64,000 nucleotides of DNA from Marinifilum_A sediminis (GTDB taxonomy: Bacteria; Bacteroidota; Bacteroidia; Bacteroidales; Marinifilaceae), in the NCBI GenBank assembly GCA_947496465.1, contig CANMCX010000015.1:24846-88845 (forward strand). Reading direction: 5' to 3'. The notes under the pieces were generated by a model. The model made no database searches, was not told the DNA's origin, and saw nothing but the letters and a program-made list of their open reading frames with translations. Made by a program: the position numbers and the translations under genes. Positions 9,850 through 18,524 of the stretch are shown here, piece by piece; position 1 is the first letter of the stretch, and the number at the start of each line of letters is the position of its first letter.

Positions 9850-10139
9850 AAATGTAATTTAAATGAATATAACATGCAGAATAGTGGTTGCATGCAATTA
9901 GATATCCGTAATAAAACAGATTATATTAGGTAAGTTAATTATAGGATGGTGGAAGAAATTTATCGGACAGTATTCTGAAAATAAGAAACTGAAAGCTATA
10001 GATTCTGGTATTTCGTTTATTGTGAAGTTTGCTTGGTTTTAATCCCATAGCGCGCAAAGGTAGTCATTAAATAGTCAATAATACTATAAATGGCTGATTT
10101 ATAAATATTTTTAAATTTGGAATAAATTCTGTTATAGAT

Positions 10140-11183
10140 TTATAAAAACCTTTTGATATCAACCTCTGGCATTATGGGATAATCATTTACGGAAAGAAAA
10201 CGCACCATTTCACGAGCAAAATAAGGTGCCAACATAACACCTTTTGTTCCTAATCCATTAAAGATAGCAATGTGTTCGTGCAAAGGATGAACTCCTAATA
10301 TTGGGCGACGATCACTAACTGTGGGACGAACGCCTGCCCAATGATTTATTACTTTATATGGCAAGCTAATCATTTTATCCAAACGAGAAAGAAGATCTTG
10401 TTTCGCCTCTTCAGTAGTATCTTCATCAATATTTTTCCAATCGTACGTAGCACCAACTTTAAATCTTTGCTTTCCAACCGGCATTACAAACAGGTTTTTA
10501 TTCAGGATAAATTCTTCCTGCAAACCCTCACATTCAATTTCAATCAATTCTCCTTTTGTAGGACTAAACTTCACCTTAGTAAAATATGGATTATCAGTGG
10601 CTCGATAACCTTCGCAAAACACAATGGTTTTGGCTTGAACTCCATGCCAGGTAATCTGATTATCAATAAAACCCAAATCTTTATAATCAAAATAGGAGTC
10701 AATTAACACGCCCTCCTGCTTGAAGAATTTTCTCATTTTCTTCAACATTTTAGACAAATGAAGATATCCTGAATTGGTAACGCGACCATAAGAGTGAAAA
10801 TCATTTATTCCTTTACCATAGTTATTGATTCCTACATCTGAAATGTAATTCGAAAAATCCTCCTGCTGCTTTCTCTCCTTCCACATGTCAATCTCATTTT
10901 CTGCCAATGGCTTAATAATATCCATATCATGGAGAAAAGAGTGTCCTAATACCTGTTCCAATTCTCGATATGTATCAAACATCACAGGCAAACACTCGTC
11001 CACCATCCAACTCTTAGTCAGTCTTTTAAAAACCAAAGGATTAAACAAACCAGCTGCTACATCGGAAGCCTTGCGCAAATCCAAACTAGAAATGATTTTG
11101 AAATTCATTCCAGCTTTGTGCATATTATAAGCAAGTAGCGAACCTGCTATCCCCTGTCCTACGATTAAAAATTGTTGTTCCAT
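10140..11183 (-). CDS. FAD-dependent oxidoreductase, DAO family (canonical paralog)
   Basis: 347 residues beginning MEQQFLIVGQGIAGSLLAY, with the FAD dinucleotide motif at about 5-20. Conserved DAO-family patches are intact: AAGLFNPLVFKRLTKSW (about 43-59), GELIEIE, GVRPTVSDRRPILG, and FNGLGTKGVMLAPY. A longer frame starts at 11231, but the ATG at 11183 matches the start of its paralog at 6907. This type is widespread in Bacteroidota and poorly characterised; amine/amino-acid oxidation or an MnmC-like tRNA role are both possible. Together with the divergent paralog it brackets the transporter-porin operon. Confidence 0.85.
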   Translation of the reverse strand: MEQQFLIVGQGIAGSLLAYNMHKAGMNFKIISSLDLRKASDVAAGLFNPLVFKRLTKSWMVDECLPVMFDTYRELEQVLGHSFLHDMDIIKPLAENEIDMWKERKQQEDFSNYISDVGINNYGKGINDFHSYGRVTNSGYLHLSKMLKKMRKFFKQEGVLIDSYFDYKDLGFIDNQITWHGVQAKTIVFCEGYRATDNPYFTKVKFSPTKGELIEIECEGLQEEFILNKNLFVMPVGKQRFKVGATYDWKNIDEDTTEEAKQDLLSRLDKMISLPYKVINHWAGVRPTVSDRRPILGVHPLHEHIAIFNGLGTKGVMLAPYFAREMVRFLSVNDYPIMPEVDIKRFL

Positions 11184-11257
11184 TCGGTTCTTAGTGTGTG
11201 ATTGTATGGTAAAAGTACTATTTAAAGACAAATTTATCCTTTTTTATTCCAACAAGC

Positions 11258-11287
11258 TTTGTGATTTATTGGAATGCATTACTTTTG
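11258..11287 (+). promoter_or_regulatory. Bacteroidota-type promoter of trhO
   Basis: TTTG at 11258-11261, 18 bases, then TACTTTTG at 11280-11287, which matches the TAnnTTTG -7 box. The expected transcript start lies about 28 bases before the ATG at 11321. This argues against the longer frame starting at 11261. Confidence 0.75.
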
Positions 11288-11320
11288 CAATGTTTATTTA
11301 TTCCAAATAAGATTAAAGAA

Positions 11321-12367
11321 ATGCAACTTTATAATAAACTTAGCAAAGAAGAACTTCAAAAACAATTAGAAGAAGAGAACTTTCGACGTAAAACCATATC
11401 CTTTTACAGATATGTGAATATTCAAAATCCACAAGAGTACAGAGATCAGCTGTTCGAGAAGTGGTTCTCATTGGATTGCAAGGGTCGTATATATATTGCC
11501 AAAGAAGGAATTAATGCACAAATGAGCATACCAGAACACAATTTAGATGATTTTTTTACGTATTTAAATAATACAAAAGAGTTGGCTGATATGCCTATTA
11601 AATGGGCTGTTGAGGATGATGGCAAATCCTTTTATAAGTTGATAATAAAAGTTCGCCCTAAGATTGTTGCTGATGGATTAAATGATCAGACTTTTGATGT
11701 GACCAATGTTGGAAATCATTTAAGCCCGATTGAATTTCACAATCAAATAGGACAAGAAAACACCATTGTGATCGATATGAGGAATCATTACGAGAGCGAA
11801 GTAGGGCATTTTGAAACTGCTATATGTCCTGATGTTGATACTTTTCGTGAAGAAATAGAAATGGTGGTAAATGATTTCAATCAAGATAAGGATAAAAAAT
11901 TCCTATTGTATTGCACAGGTGGTGTTCGTTGCGAGAAAGCCAGTGCCTATTTAAAACATCATGGATTTGAGGATGTGAATCAGTTGCATGGTGGAATTAT
12001 TGCCTACGCACAGGAAATTAAACAATTAGGAATAGAACCTAAATTTCGTGGTAAAAACTTTGTTTTCGACGAACGATTGGGAGAAAGTATCAACAACGAA
12101 GTAATTGCAAAATGTCACCAATGTGGTAAAGCCTGCGATACGCATACCAATTGTGCCAACGATGATTGTCATCTGCTGTTTATACAATGTGATGAATGTA
12201 GCGATCATTATCAGGGCTGTTGTACCGAAGAGTGTACAGAAATAATTACATTGCCATTGGAAGAACGCGTACAGTTACGATCGAAATTTCATGATAAATA
12301 CAGCAAGAGTCAGATATACCGACAACGCATAAGACCAAAATTAAAAGACATAACTAGAGGTTCATAA
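11321..12367 (+). CDS. trhO: tRNA uridine(34) hydroxylase, rhodanese family
   Basis: 348 residues of the YceA/TrhO family, which uses oxygen to make 5-hydroxyuridine at wobble U34 of certain tRNAs. An N-terminal acylphosphatase-like domain (about 30-110) precedes a rhodanese domain whose active loop is CTGGVRCEKAS (Cys near 198). The C terminus is Cys-rich: CHQCGKAC, then CANDDCHLLFIQCDEC and GCCTEEC, a probable metal-binding region typical of the longer family form. Translation starts at ATG 11321, because the upstream in-frame start overlaps the promoter. It precedes an acetyltransferase and a dihydrouridine synthase, so it sits in a tRNA-modification neighbourhood. Confidence 0.92.
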   Translation: MQLYNKLSKEELQKQLEEENFRRKTISFYRYVNIQNPQEYRDQLFEKWFSLDCKGRIYIAKEGINAQMSIPEHNLDDFFTYLNNTKELADMPIKWAVEDDGKSFYKLIIKVRPKIVADGLNDQTFDVTNVGNHLSPIEFHNQIGQENTIVIDMRNHYESEVGHFETAICPDVDTFREEIEMVVNDFNQDKDKKFLLYCTGGVRCEKASAYLKHHGFEDVNQLHGGIIAYAQEIKQLGIEPKFRGKNFVFDERLGESINNEVIAKCHQCGKACDTHTNCANDDCHLLFIQCDECSDHYQGCCTEECTEIITLPLEERVQLRSKFHDKYSKSQIYRQRIRPKLKDITRGS

Positions 12368-12404
12368 GAAGCCTCAAATACCAAATAATAACTAAACTAA
12401 AAAG

Positions 12405-12935
12405 ATGAAGCAAGATTGCGAATTTAAAACGGAAAGACTTATTGTAGAGGATTGGCTTCATCAAAATGAAGATGTAGCGGCTAAGCTAAAATTTGCCAAG
12501 AAAATTAATAGAATACTAACTCCAGAAGTAACAAAATCGCTACCAAAAGGATGGCAACACATTAACACTTTGGATCAGGCAAATAAATGGATATTTGATA
12601 GAGTTAATGAAAGCATATTTTTAACTGTTAATATGCGTTCGAACAATGAACTTATCGGTTTCATTTTTCTTTACGAATCCGAAAATGATGATCTCATTAC
12701 TGATCTTCGATTTGGATACTTGATAGGACAATCGTTTTGGGGCAAAGGGCTTGGAAGTGAATTAATCAATGGATTGGTGGAATGGTGCAAAAAAAGTAAC
12801 ATTCATTCTCTTTCAGGAGGAGTGGAACACGATAACATCGGCTCAATTAAAATTATGGAAAAAACAGGCTTTTCAATCTCAAAAGAAAATAAGACCACCA
12901 ATAAGGTATTATTTTATGAGCGCCTCTTTAAATAA
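12405..12935 (+). CDS. GNAT N-acetyltransferase, RimJ/RimL-like
   Basis: 176 residues with the GNAT fold of the RimJ/RimL type. It opens EFKTERLIVEDW, has a central strand RFGYLIG, then the acetyl-CoA loop FWGKGLGSELINGLVEW (about 107-124) and the late NIGSIKIMEKTGF motif. Relatives acetylate N-terminal amino groups of ribosomal proteins or small molecules; the substrate here is unknown. It lies 37 bases after trhO and 16 bases before dus on the same strand, probably in one transcript. Confidence 0.88.
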   Translation: MKQDCEFKTERLIVEDWLHQNEDVAAKLKFAKKINRILTPEVTKSLPKGWQHINTLDQANKWIFDRVNESIFLTVNMRSNNELIGFIFLYESENDDLITDLRFGYLIGQSFWGKGLGSELINGLVEWCKKSNIHSLSGGVEHDNIGSIKIMEKTGFSISKENKTTNKVLFYERLFK

Positions 12936-12951
12936 AACAAACTAGAACACA

Positions 12952-13962
12952 ATGACCAATTTCTGGCATCACATACAAACACCAAATTTCTCTCTTGCTC
13001 CCATGGAAGACGTTACTGATACGGCTTTTCGTGAAGTTATTCTGCAAACTGCAGAGACAGGCAAATTGCATCTTTTATTTTCCGAGTTTACATCAGTTGA
13101 AGGGTTGTGTCATGAGATAGGACACGACAAAGTAAAGCACCGATTGCATATTAACGAATCGGAAAAAGGACTCTTGAAAGAGAAGAATGTAAAACTGATC
13201 GCGCAAATCTGGGGTAAAGATCCGGAAAAATATTACAAAGCTGCTCAGTTTATTGCCAATGAAACCGATTTTGATGGCATCGATATCAATATGGGTTGTC
13301 CGGTTAAAAATGTGGTGAAAAATGGTTGTTGTTCTGCCCTAATTACACAACCTGAGTTGGCAAAAGAGATCATTTTAGCAACGAAAGAAGCTACAAATCT
13401 ACCGCTAAGTGTAAAAACAAGAATCGGATTCAAACAAATCGTTACCGAATCGTGGATCTCACATTTGTTACAATTGCCTATTGATGCATTAACCATTCAC
13501 GGACGCATTCAGAAACAAATGTCGGAAGGAGTTGCTGATTGGAACGAAATAGCCAAAGCCGTAAAACTAAGAGATGAGTTGGCACCACAGATCAAAATCA
13601 TTGGGAACGGAGATGTTGAATCGTACCAGGAAGGATTGGACAAATGCGAAACATATGGAGTTGATGGTGTAATGATAGGACGCGGGATTTTCAAAAATCC
13701 CTGGTTCTTCCATCCAGGAATGAAAGATGTTTCTGTAGATGATAAACTGAATTTACTAAAAGAACACACCAGGTTATTTGAGGCTACCTGGGGACGCTCT
13801 AAGAACTTTGCCATATTACGTCGATTTTTCAAGATCTATACCCATGGATTCCGCGAAGCTTCAACACTTAGAAATGATTTGATGACCACAGCAAATGCTG
13901 ATGACGTTTATCATGCAGTTGATGATTTTATCCATCAGAGGAAACAGAATAAGATTGTATAA
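12952..13962 (+). CDS. dus: tRNA-dihydrouridine synthase
   Basis: 336-residue flavoenzyme that reduces uridine to dihydrouridine in tRNA using NADPH and FMN. Signatures: the TIM-barrel opening APMEDVTDTAF, the catalytic loop DINMGCPVKNVVKNG (catalytic Cys about 116), KTRIGF, TIHGRIQKQMSEG, and the phosphate-binding GVMIGRGIFKNPW. The C-terminal helical domain for tRNA binding is present. Length is normal. The last gene of the trhO-GNAT-dus run; the next gene is convergent. Confidence 0.93.
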   Translation: MTNFWHHIQTPNFSLAPMEDVTDTAFREVILQTAETGKLHLLFSEFTSVEGLCHEIGHDKVKHRLHINESEKGLLKEKNVKLIAQIWGKDPEKYYKAAQFIANETDFDGIDINMGCPVKNVVKNGCCSALITQPELAKEIILATKEATNLPLSVKTRIGFKQIVTESWISHLLQLPIDALTIHGRIQKQMSEGVADWNEIAKAVKLRDELAPQIKIIGNGDVESYQEGLDKCETYGVDGVMIGRGIFKNPWFFHPGMKDVSVDDKLNLLKEHTRLFEATWGRSKNFAILRRFFKIYTHGFREASTLRNDLMTTANADDVYHAVDDFIHQRKQNKIV

Positions 13963-14062
13963 ATAGTTTCCTAAAAACGACACAAGCATATTTAACACCA
14001 CTTAATCGATACGTATCATAATTGAATGTTATTAAATCATCAGTATTGAACTGAGAATAAGC

Positions 14063-14719
14063 CTACTCTTTAAAACGATACAAACGAATTTTTTGGGTAT
14101 CCCAATAATTATCAACTACCAATTCTTTCAATGTAAACTCCTGACTCTCTTTCCATCCGCCATTTTTCGAATAGAAAACCCCTTTGTTGTGATAAACCAA
14201 ATGTGATACATTGTTCGATTTATCAATAAAAGCCAACAAAATATGATCCTGAAGCTCTTGCTTTAAATTTCTTCGAGGCTTGCATGGAAACTCTCTAATC
14301 TCTTCGAATGAATTGTTTAATAAAAGCTCTATCCCAGGACCATTAATGGTGGATTTTTGAGTGAAAGTATTTTGAGCGTATTTTTTATCCTGTTTAAAAT
14401 AGGATTCCATGGCATAAGAATAACAGTTTTGGGCAAAATTCAATTGGCTTTCCAGTTTTCTTATTTTGGCAATTTTTTCGGCTGACAATTCCTCTTTTGG
14501 ATCGGTAATCATCTTATCGAACAATTTGTCCTCTCTTGCCTGAACACCTAATTCGAAAGTATCTTTTAGCCAAACCACCTTGTACCAATCTCTTGAACCA
14601 TCTACTTTTACAGTATCTAAAATCTGATAATTCAATTGAATTTTTTTTTCAGTTTGCGCATGACTGCTTCCAAATTGTAAAAGGAATAGCAAGCCAATTA
14701 AGAGTTTAAAACATTTCAT
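14063..14719 (-). CDS. Secreted protein with NCYSYA and HLVY motifs (paralog of 19209-19889)
   Basis: 218 residues with a signal peptide (about 1-22, ending SHAQ). The mature protein matches the cassette-region protein at 19209-19889 along most of its length. Shared pieces are LDT(V/I)K, NC(Y/F)SYA (about 106-111), N(N/H)SF, KPR(R/K)NLKQ, VLAF(I/V), H-x-VY, and YWDT(Q/K)KI. A Cys at the start of a helix followed by a strand-borne His resembles NlpC/P60-like hydrolase folds, but this is an inference from two motifs. It stands alone on the minus strand, convergent with dus. Confidence 0.75.
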   Translation of the reverse strand: MKCFKLLIGLLFLLQFGSSHAQTEKKIQLNYQILDTVKVDGSRDWYKVVWLKDTFELGVQAREDKLFDKMITDPKEELSAEKIAKIRKLESQLNFAQNCYSYAMESYFKQDKKYAQNTFTQKSTINGPGIELLLNNSFEEIREFPCKPRRNLKQELQDHILLAFIDKSNNVSHLVYHNKGVFYSKNGGWKESQEFTLKELVVDNYWDTQKIRLYRFKE

Positions 14720-14918
14720 ATTTGTCGTCTATTTTAATTAGAGTAATTCAATTTCTATTGTTTCCTTTCTACTATTCAGAATAATTTCGGACATAGAAGA
14801 GGAACACATTGTTTCAACTTAGATTGCACCTATCGGAATAATAATTTATAATGCGAAACAGAACAGCAATCTATTTTTAAAGAATAAATTAGAATAGAAC
14901 ATCCATAAGTTAACTGGT

Positions 14919-15839
14919 TCATTTTGCTGGGTGTATTACAGCTTTGCTTTGCATTTCTATACTAAGCTTGATATTTTCATTGCTGTATCGACGTACAGTT
15001 AGCAAAAGCGTTTCGTAATTAAGATTCTCTACTCTTAGTGTATATTCGCCCTGAGGTAAATTTTTGAAGACAAAATTACCTTTCTCTGTAATTTTTGTTT
15101 TCATATCAGTCTCAAGAATGCTTACTGTTCCGTAGGATATCCTCTCTCCTGTTTCCTTATCGTAAATGAATCCACGAAGATTGATGTGTTGCTTGATAAT
15201 TTTAGTTAATCTGCGTGTTGCAAAGTATTCCGATACGAGTTCCGGATACTTTTCTATATAGCCTTTAAGAGTCCAGTCTAATTGATCTTTCAACAATTTG
15301 TCGATACTTCTTAATGCCTCTTCAAACTCAAGTTTGTTCTGCTTGTTTTGATCAAGAATTTGACTTCTTTTTGCCAGTTTATCCTGAATACCATCAAGAA
15401 GCTGCCTGTGTTCCTTAATCAAGTCTGGTGATATAGAATAGGCAACAAGCTCATCCTTATGGCTTAGCGCTAAATTGTATAATTGTTCGGATACTGATAA
15501 AAGTGAAACATTAGAATTTTTGCGAAGTTCTTGTTTTAAGTTCCCGATCTGATTTAAAAGTAAAGAATTACCAGTATAATTTGCCAACCGAATACAAGCC
15601 ACCATTAACTTATCAGAACTTTGTGTTAGCTGAATGACCAACTCATTTTTCTCTTTTGTGAGCCACTTGCAAGACTTGTTGAGCTTATTTACCAATTCCT
15701 GAAGTGAGTTGTTGTAGGCTATAAACAATTTAATTTGCGATTTGCCTGCTTCATCCGAATCGAACAAAGACTCATTTTCTAGAAGAATAAGAATGGTTCG
15801 TTGATAAGATTGCAGTTTAATGGCTTCCCTTTGTTTCAT
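14919..15839 (-). CDS. Helical protein with C-terminal carboxypeptidase-regulatory-like domain
   Basis: 306 residues from the ATG at 15839; a longer frame to 15917 adds a segment that runs into the 21-bp repeat region. Residues 1 to about 225 are helical and Lys/Gln/Leu-rich with no signal peptide. The C-terminal part (about 230-300) has the beta-sandwich pattern GFIYDKETGERISYGTVSI, GNFVFKNLPQGEYTLRV and NYETL of carboxypeptidase-regulatory-like/CNA-B repeats. Such domains are usually extracytoplasmic, so the lack of a visible export signal is odd. Function unknown. Confidence 0.7.
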   Translation of the reverse strand: MKQREAIKLQSYQRTILILLENESLFDSDEAGKSQIKLFIAYNNSLQELVNKLNKSCKWLTKEKNELVIQLTQSSDKLMVACIRLANYTGNSLLLNQIGNLKQELRKNSNVSLLSVSEQLYNLALSHKDELVAYSISPDLIKEHRQLLDGIQDKLAKRSQILDQNKQNKLEFEEALRSIDKLLKDQLDWTLKGYIEKYPELVSEYFATRRLTKIIKQHINLRGFIYDKETGERISYGTVSILETDMKTKITEKGNFVFKNLPQGEYTLRVENLNYETLLLTVRRYSNENIKLSIEMQSKAVIHPAK

Positions 15840-15898
15840 CTTACTAGTATTAAATGTAATGATTTGTATAATTGAGCTGTCAATGTCTATAAAATGAT

Positions 15899-16108
15899 AA
15901 TATCGGCTCCGCCACAAGCATTAGGTCTTTTACTACTTGTATTACCATATTTACTACACGCTTTACCACTCTTACTGCAAGCATTCCCTGCTTTACTACG
16001 ATCATTACCTTTTCTGCTACAGGCAATTCTTACTGTGCTACAAGTATTACCACCATCTCTAAAAGGATTCCTCTTTTTACTACAGCTGGTAAATCTTATT
16101 GTAGAGTT
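15899..16108. repeat. Degenerate tandem repeat, 21-bp period, about 10 units
   Basis: Ten consecutive 21-base units can be laid out from 15899 with no indels. Each of the middle units begins near ATTACC or ATTCC and ends near TACTACAAGC (for example 15941, 15962, 15983, 16004, 16025, 16046, 16067). On the minus strand one frame reads as degenerate heptapeptides of the type G-N-A-C-S-K-x, with no start codon. On the plus strand a 73-codon frame gives a Leu-rich heptad peptide, which I regard as a by-product. A second array with the same period lies at 40752-40961. Confidence 0.8.
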
Positions 16109-16618
16109 TCACTAAGAATTCATTTACTCTATTATTGTATTACTGTTTATGTTTAAATTACTTCTCTCAACAAATAGACACAAATACATTTATTGTTATC
16201 TATTAAAACCTATCATTTCATATTAATTATTCATTACAAATAAATATGCTATAAAGTCTTTAAATACATGTAAACTTACATTTTAAGTTTTAACAATACA
16301 AAATAATTCGCAATGACTTATCAGATACTAATGCGGAAAGAATGTTATTTATATTGATTACATAAAGCATCCTGTTCTATTTCTACTTATTAAATGCTTT
16401 GTTTAATTATCCTCATTTAATTATCTTCATCAGGAAATTTGAACTTTGCATAGATATAAAGCGTAAGGAATCTGAAATTTAGATGTGGATGAGTAAAAAT
16501 TTCCTTGCAAAAACAAAAGAACCCATCCATTCAATTGAAAAGGATAACAAACTAGATAAGAAGAGCTTAAGAGACACATCCCATAAGTACGATAAAGTGC
16601 ATTGCGCTTTATATATAC
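16109..16618. other. AT-rich intergenic stretch with no gene
   Basis: About 510 bases of AT-rich sequence between the 21-bp repeat and the first cassette boundary. I see no convincing coding region; a 66-codon minus-strand frame near 16430-16630 has no recognisable features. If the array is integron-like, this is where a primary insertion site or promoter would be expected. Confidence 0.5.
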
Positions 16619-16661
16619 GTTGTGTGGCATTTTAGAAGAGATTGGAATTAATTAGATAAAA

Positions 16662-17006
16662 ATGAAAAACCTTCGATTAAAAATTTTATTAGTTCTTTGT
16701 TTGTGTTCGATTGGATTAGTAATGTATTCTTGGATTCAAAATTCATATCAAATAGACTTATTCATAACTAAGAACCAACATTACTATAATAGAATAATTC
16801 AGGGAATTAAGGAATCTAATGACATTGACTCTGTTAAAATACAGGCAATTCAAATTATAGAAGGGATTGACAATAATAAGTTTAATAAAAGCAAAAGAGC
16901 AATTCGAGCATCAAAAGCTCAAGCAGTTGTAATGTTTATGATTTTGATAATTATTGCCTTGACTATAATTGAAATAAAGAGAAAAACGCCACACAACAAA
17001 AGTTAA
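16662..17006 (+). CDS. Cassette gene A: small two-helix membrane protein
   Basis: 114 residues with an N-terminal membrane segment (about 6-25, KILLVLCLCSIGLVMYSWI), a short polar extracytoplasmic region with QNSYQIDLFITKNQHYYNR, and a second membrane segment (about 82-101, VVMFMILIIIALTIIEI). The last four codons and the TAA stop lie inside the first hairpin repeat. The gene sits within a 10-bp perfect inverted repeat (16619-16628 and 16988-16997), which defines the cassette. No family recognised. Confidence 0.65.
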   Translation: MKNLRLKILLVLCLCSIGLVMYSWIQNSYQIDLFITKNQHYYNRIIQGIKESNDIDSVKIQAIQIIEGIDNNKFNKSKRAIRASKAQAVVMFMILIIIALTIIEIKRKTPHNKS

Positions 17007-17234
17007 AATTAATGGGCGGTGACGCTCAACTAGATAATGTAACAAAAACAATGAACGGTAGCGGCTCTGATAAGGCGGCGGTTTTAAATCGCCCTCAAAT
17101 TTTAGCAAGACTGTCAGACTGTCTAAAAAGTAGAATGATAGCTTAAGGTATCTGAACAATAGTTTTTGAAATTATGAAATAATCGATTCTCAAGGACTTT
17201 AAAATAGTTATTAGACAGACTGCCGTTAGCGGTA
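16988..17234 (+). repeat. attC-like site 1 (with insertion)
   Basis: Outer arm GCCACACAAC at 16988-16997, conserved body from ACAACAAAAGTTAAAATT to AAATTTTAGCAAGACTG (16993-17113), then about 110 extra bases and the leading core GTTAGCGGTA at 17225-17234. The body contains inner arms GGGCG (17014-17018) and CGCCC. The extra segment is itself bounded by CTGTCTAA (17119-17126) and TTAGACAG (17211-17218). Confidence 0.7.
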
Positions 17235-17276
17235 ACCAGAATAAAGTGAGGAGAAGTGAAAATATAGATAATTGGA

Positions 17277-17774
17277 ATGAATAAGATGGAAATTTTTAAA
17301 AAACAAGGCTTTATTGTCAAACAACGAAATATAGTTAAGGAACTATCTGATGAAATAACTCAACGGTATATTAATATTCCAAAGTCTTATCTAAATTTTC
17401 TGAATCAATTTGACTTTTTAGCTATTAAGGACGAAACATTTTGGTTTAACTCCATCGGAGACTTTAATTATGAATCTGACATCGCATTTAAATGGAATGA
17501 TTTTGAAATCCAGAGTTTAGATGCTTTTGAAGGTGATATAGAAGAGCAAAAAAGGATAAGAAATTTCTGGGACAAACATCTGATTATAGCTTTATCAGTA
17601 AAAGGTGAGTATCAATATCTCGCTATATGCTTGAATGAAGAAAATTACGGAATGATTGTTTATGGTACAGAGCCTGAATTTGAAGAATCAGAAAGGGTTT
17701 GTTCGAGTTTTAAACAGTTATTAAACCTGTTTACTAATCCAAAGAATAATGAACATCTAAATCTTTTGGTATAA
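17277..17774 (+). CDS. Cassette gene B: SMI1/KNR4 (SUKH)-like protein
   Basis: 165-residue cytosolic protein. It resembles SUKH/SMI1-KNR4 proteins: an N-terminal helix followed by INIPKSYLNFLNQFDFL, an FWFNSIGDFNY turn, LIIALSVKGEYQYLAIC (strands around 100-118) and a MIVYGTEPEF turn. Many SUKH proteins neutralise secreted nuclease toxins; no toxin is seen nearby, so an immunity role is only a possibility. It is the sole gene between attC-like sites 1 and 2, 43 bases after the presumed cassette start at 17225. Confidence 0.72.
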   Translation: MNKMEIFKKQGFIVKQRNIVKELSDEITQRYINIPKSYLNFLNQFDFLAIKDETFWFNSIGDFNYESDIAFKWNDFEIQSLDAFEGDIEEQKRIRNFWDKHLIIALSVKGEYQYLAICLNEENYGMIVYGTEPEFEESERVCSSFKQLLNLFTNPKNNEHLNLLV

Positions 17775-17805
17775 TCGGATATATTGTGATTTAATAATCA
17801 AGGTA

Positions 17806-17940
17806 TACCGCCAACAAAAGTTAAAATTAAAGGGCGGTGACACTCAACTTGATAATATAACAAAAAAAATAAACGGTAGCGGCTTTGATAAGGCGGCTAT
17901 TGTAAATCGCACACAAAATTTTAGCAAGACTATTGTAAAG
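17806..17940 (+). repeat. attC-like site 2
   Basis: Outer arm TACCGCCAAC (17806-17815), then the conserved body AAAAGTTAAAATTAAAGGGCGGTGA to CACAAAATTTTAGCAAGACT, and the leading core of the next cassette ATTGTAAAG at 17932-17940. Arms AAAATT/AATTTT give a long imperfect hairpin. Confidence 0.78.
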
Positions 17941-17948
17941 AATTAAAA

Positions 17949-18359
17949 ATGAACCGACTTCCCTTAATAGTAATCACGTTTTTATTTGTCAGTTGTCAAA
18001 CAGACACAAAACTGTTTGATGATGTTAGTGAAATGGCTGTATTTGATAGAGTTTACAAGCCAACTTTAATTCAATCAGGAAACGAAAGCGGGTTTCTTGA
18101 ACCTATGATGGAATATAGCCTTTTCAGAATCGACTCCTTGGATTTTCAAAACTTAGAAACTTCTATTCTGACAAGTGATAAGTTTAAAGAAGGAAGCTTT
18201 TACTTAAATATTGAACTGAACGACTACATTTATAATAATGACCTCGACATTCTGAATATGACCAAATCATTAATAACTGAGAACCAATTTGACAAAACTT
18301 ATTATCTCTATCTTATGTCGGACAGAAAAACTTTTGCAGTTTGCAAAGTCAACAATTAA
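17949..18359 (+). CDS. Cassette gene C: small lipoprotein
   Basis: 136 residues. A short signal peptide ends in lipobox FVSC with Cys16 as the likely lipidation site. The mature domain is about 120 residues with no Cys and ends in alternating hydrophobic strands (YYLYLMSDRKTFAVCKV). It is the only gene between sites 2 and 3, starting 9 bases after the core at 17932-17940 and ending 18 bases before the next outer arm. No family recognised. Confidence 0.68.
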   Translation: MNRLPLIVITFLFVSCQTDTKLFDDVSEMAVFDRVYKPTLIQSGNESGFLEPMMEYSLFRIDSLDFQNLETSILTSDKFKEGSFYLNIELNDYIYNNDLDILNMTKSLITENQFDKTYYLYLMSDRKTFAVCKVNN

Positions 18360-18377
18360 ATGAAAAAAAAGAAAACG

Positions 18378-18511
18378 CTTTACAACAAAAGTTAAAATTA
18401 AAGAGCGATGACGCTCAACTTGATAATGTAACAAAAACAATAAACGTAAGCGGTTTTGATTAGGCGGCGGTTGTAAATCGCCCACGAAAACTTAGCAAGA
18501 CCGTTGTAGGT
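18378..18511 (+). repeat. attC-like site 3
   Basis: Outer arm CTTTACAAC (18378-18386), body from AAAAGTTAAAATTAAAGAGCGATGACG to CGAAAACTTAGCAAGACC, then leading core GTTGTAGGT (18503-18511). The inner arm reads GAGCGAT against ATCGCCC. Confidence 0.78.
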
Positions 18512-18524
18512 AATACGAGTAAAA

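Noticed and set aside
15899..16108. CRISPR array
   Set aside because: The units are degenerate, contiguous and without spacers; no cas genes are present in the window.
15894..16115. 73-codon Leu-rich frame as a real membrane peptide gene
   Set aside because: It is produced by the 21-bp tandem repeat in a non-coding region and has heptad-like monotony with no other support.
16430..16630. 66-codon minus-strand frame upstream of the cassette array
   Set aside because: No motif or signal, AT-rich surroundings, and it overlaps the first cassette boundary; probably not coding.
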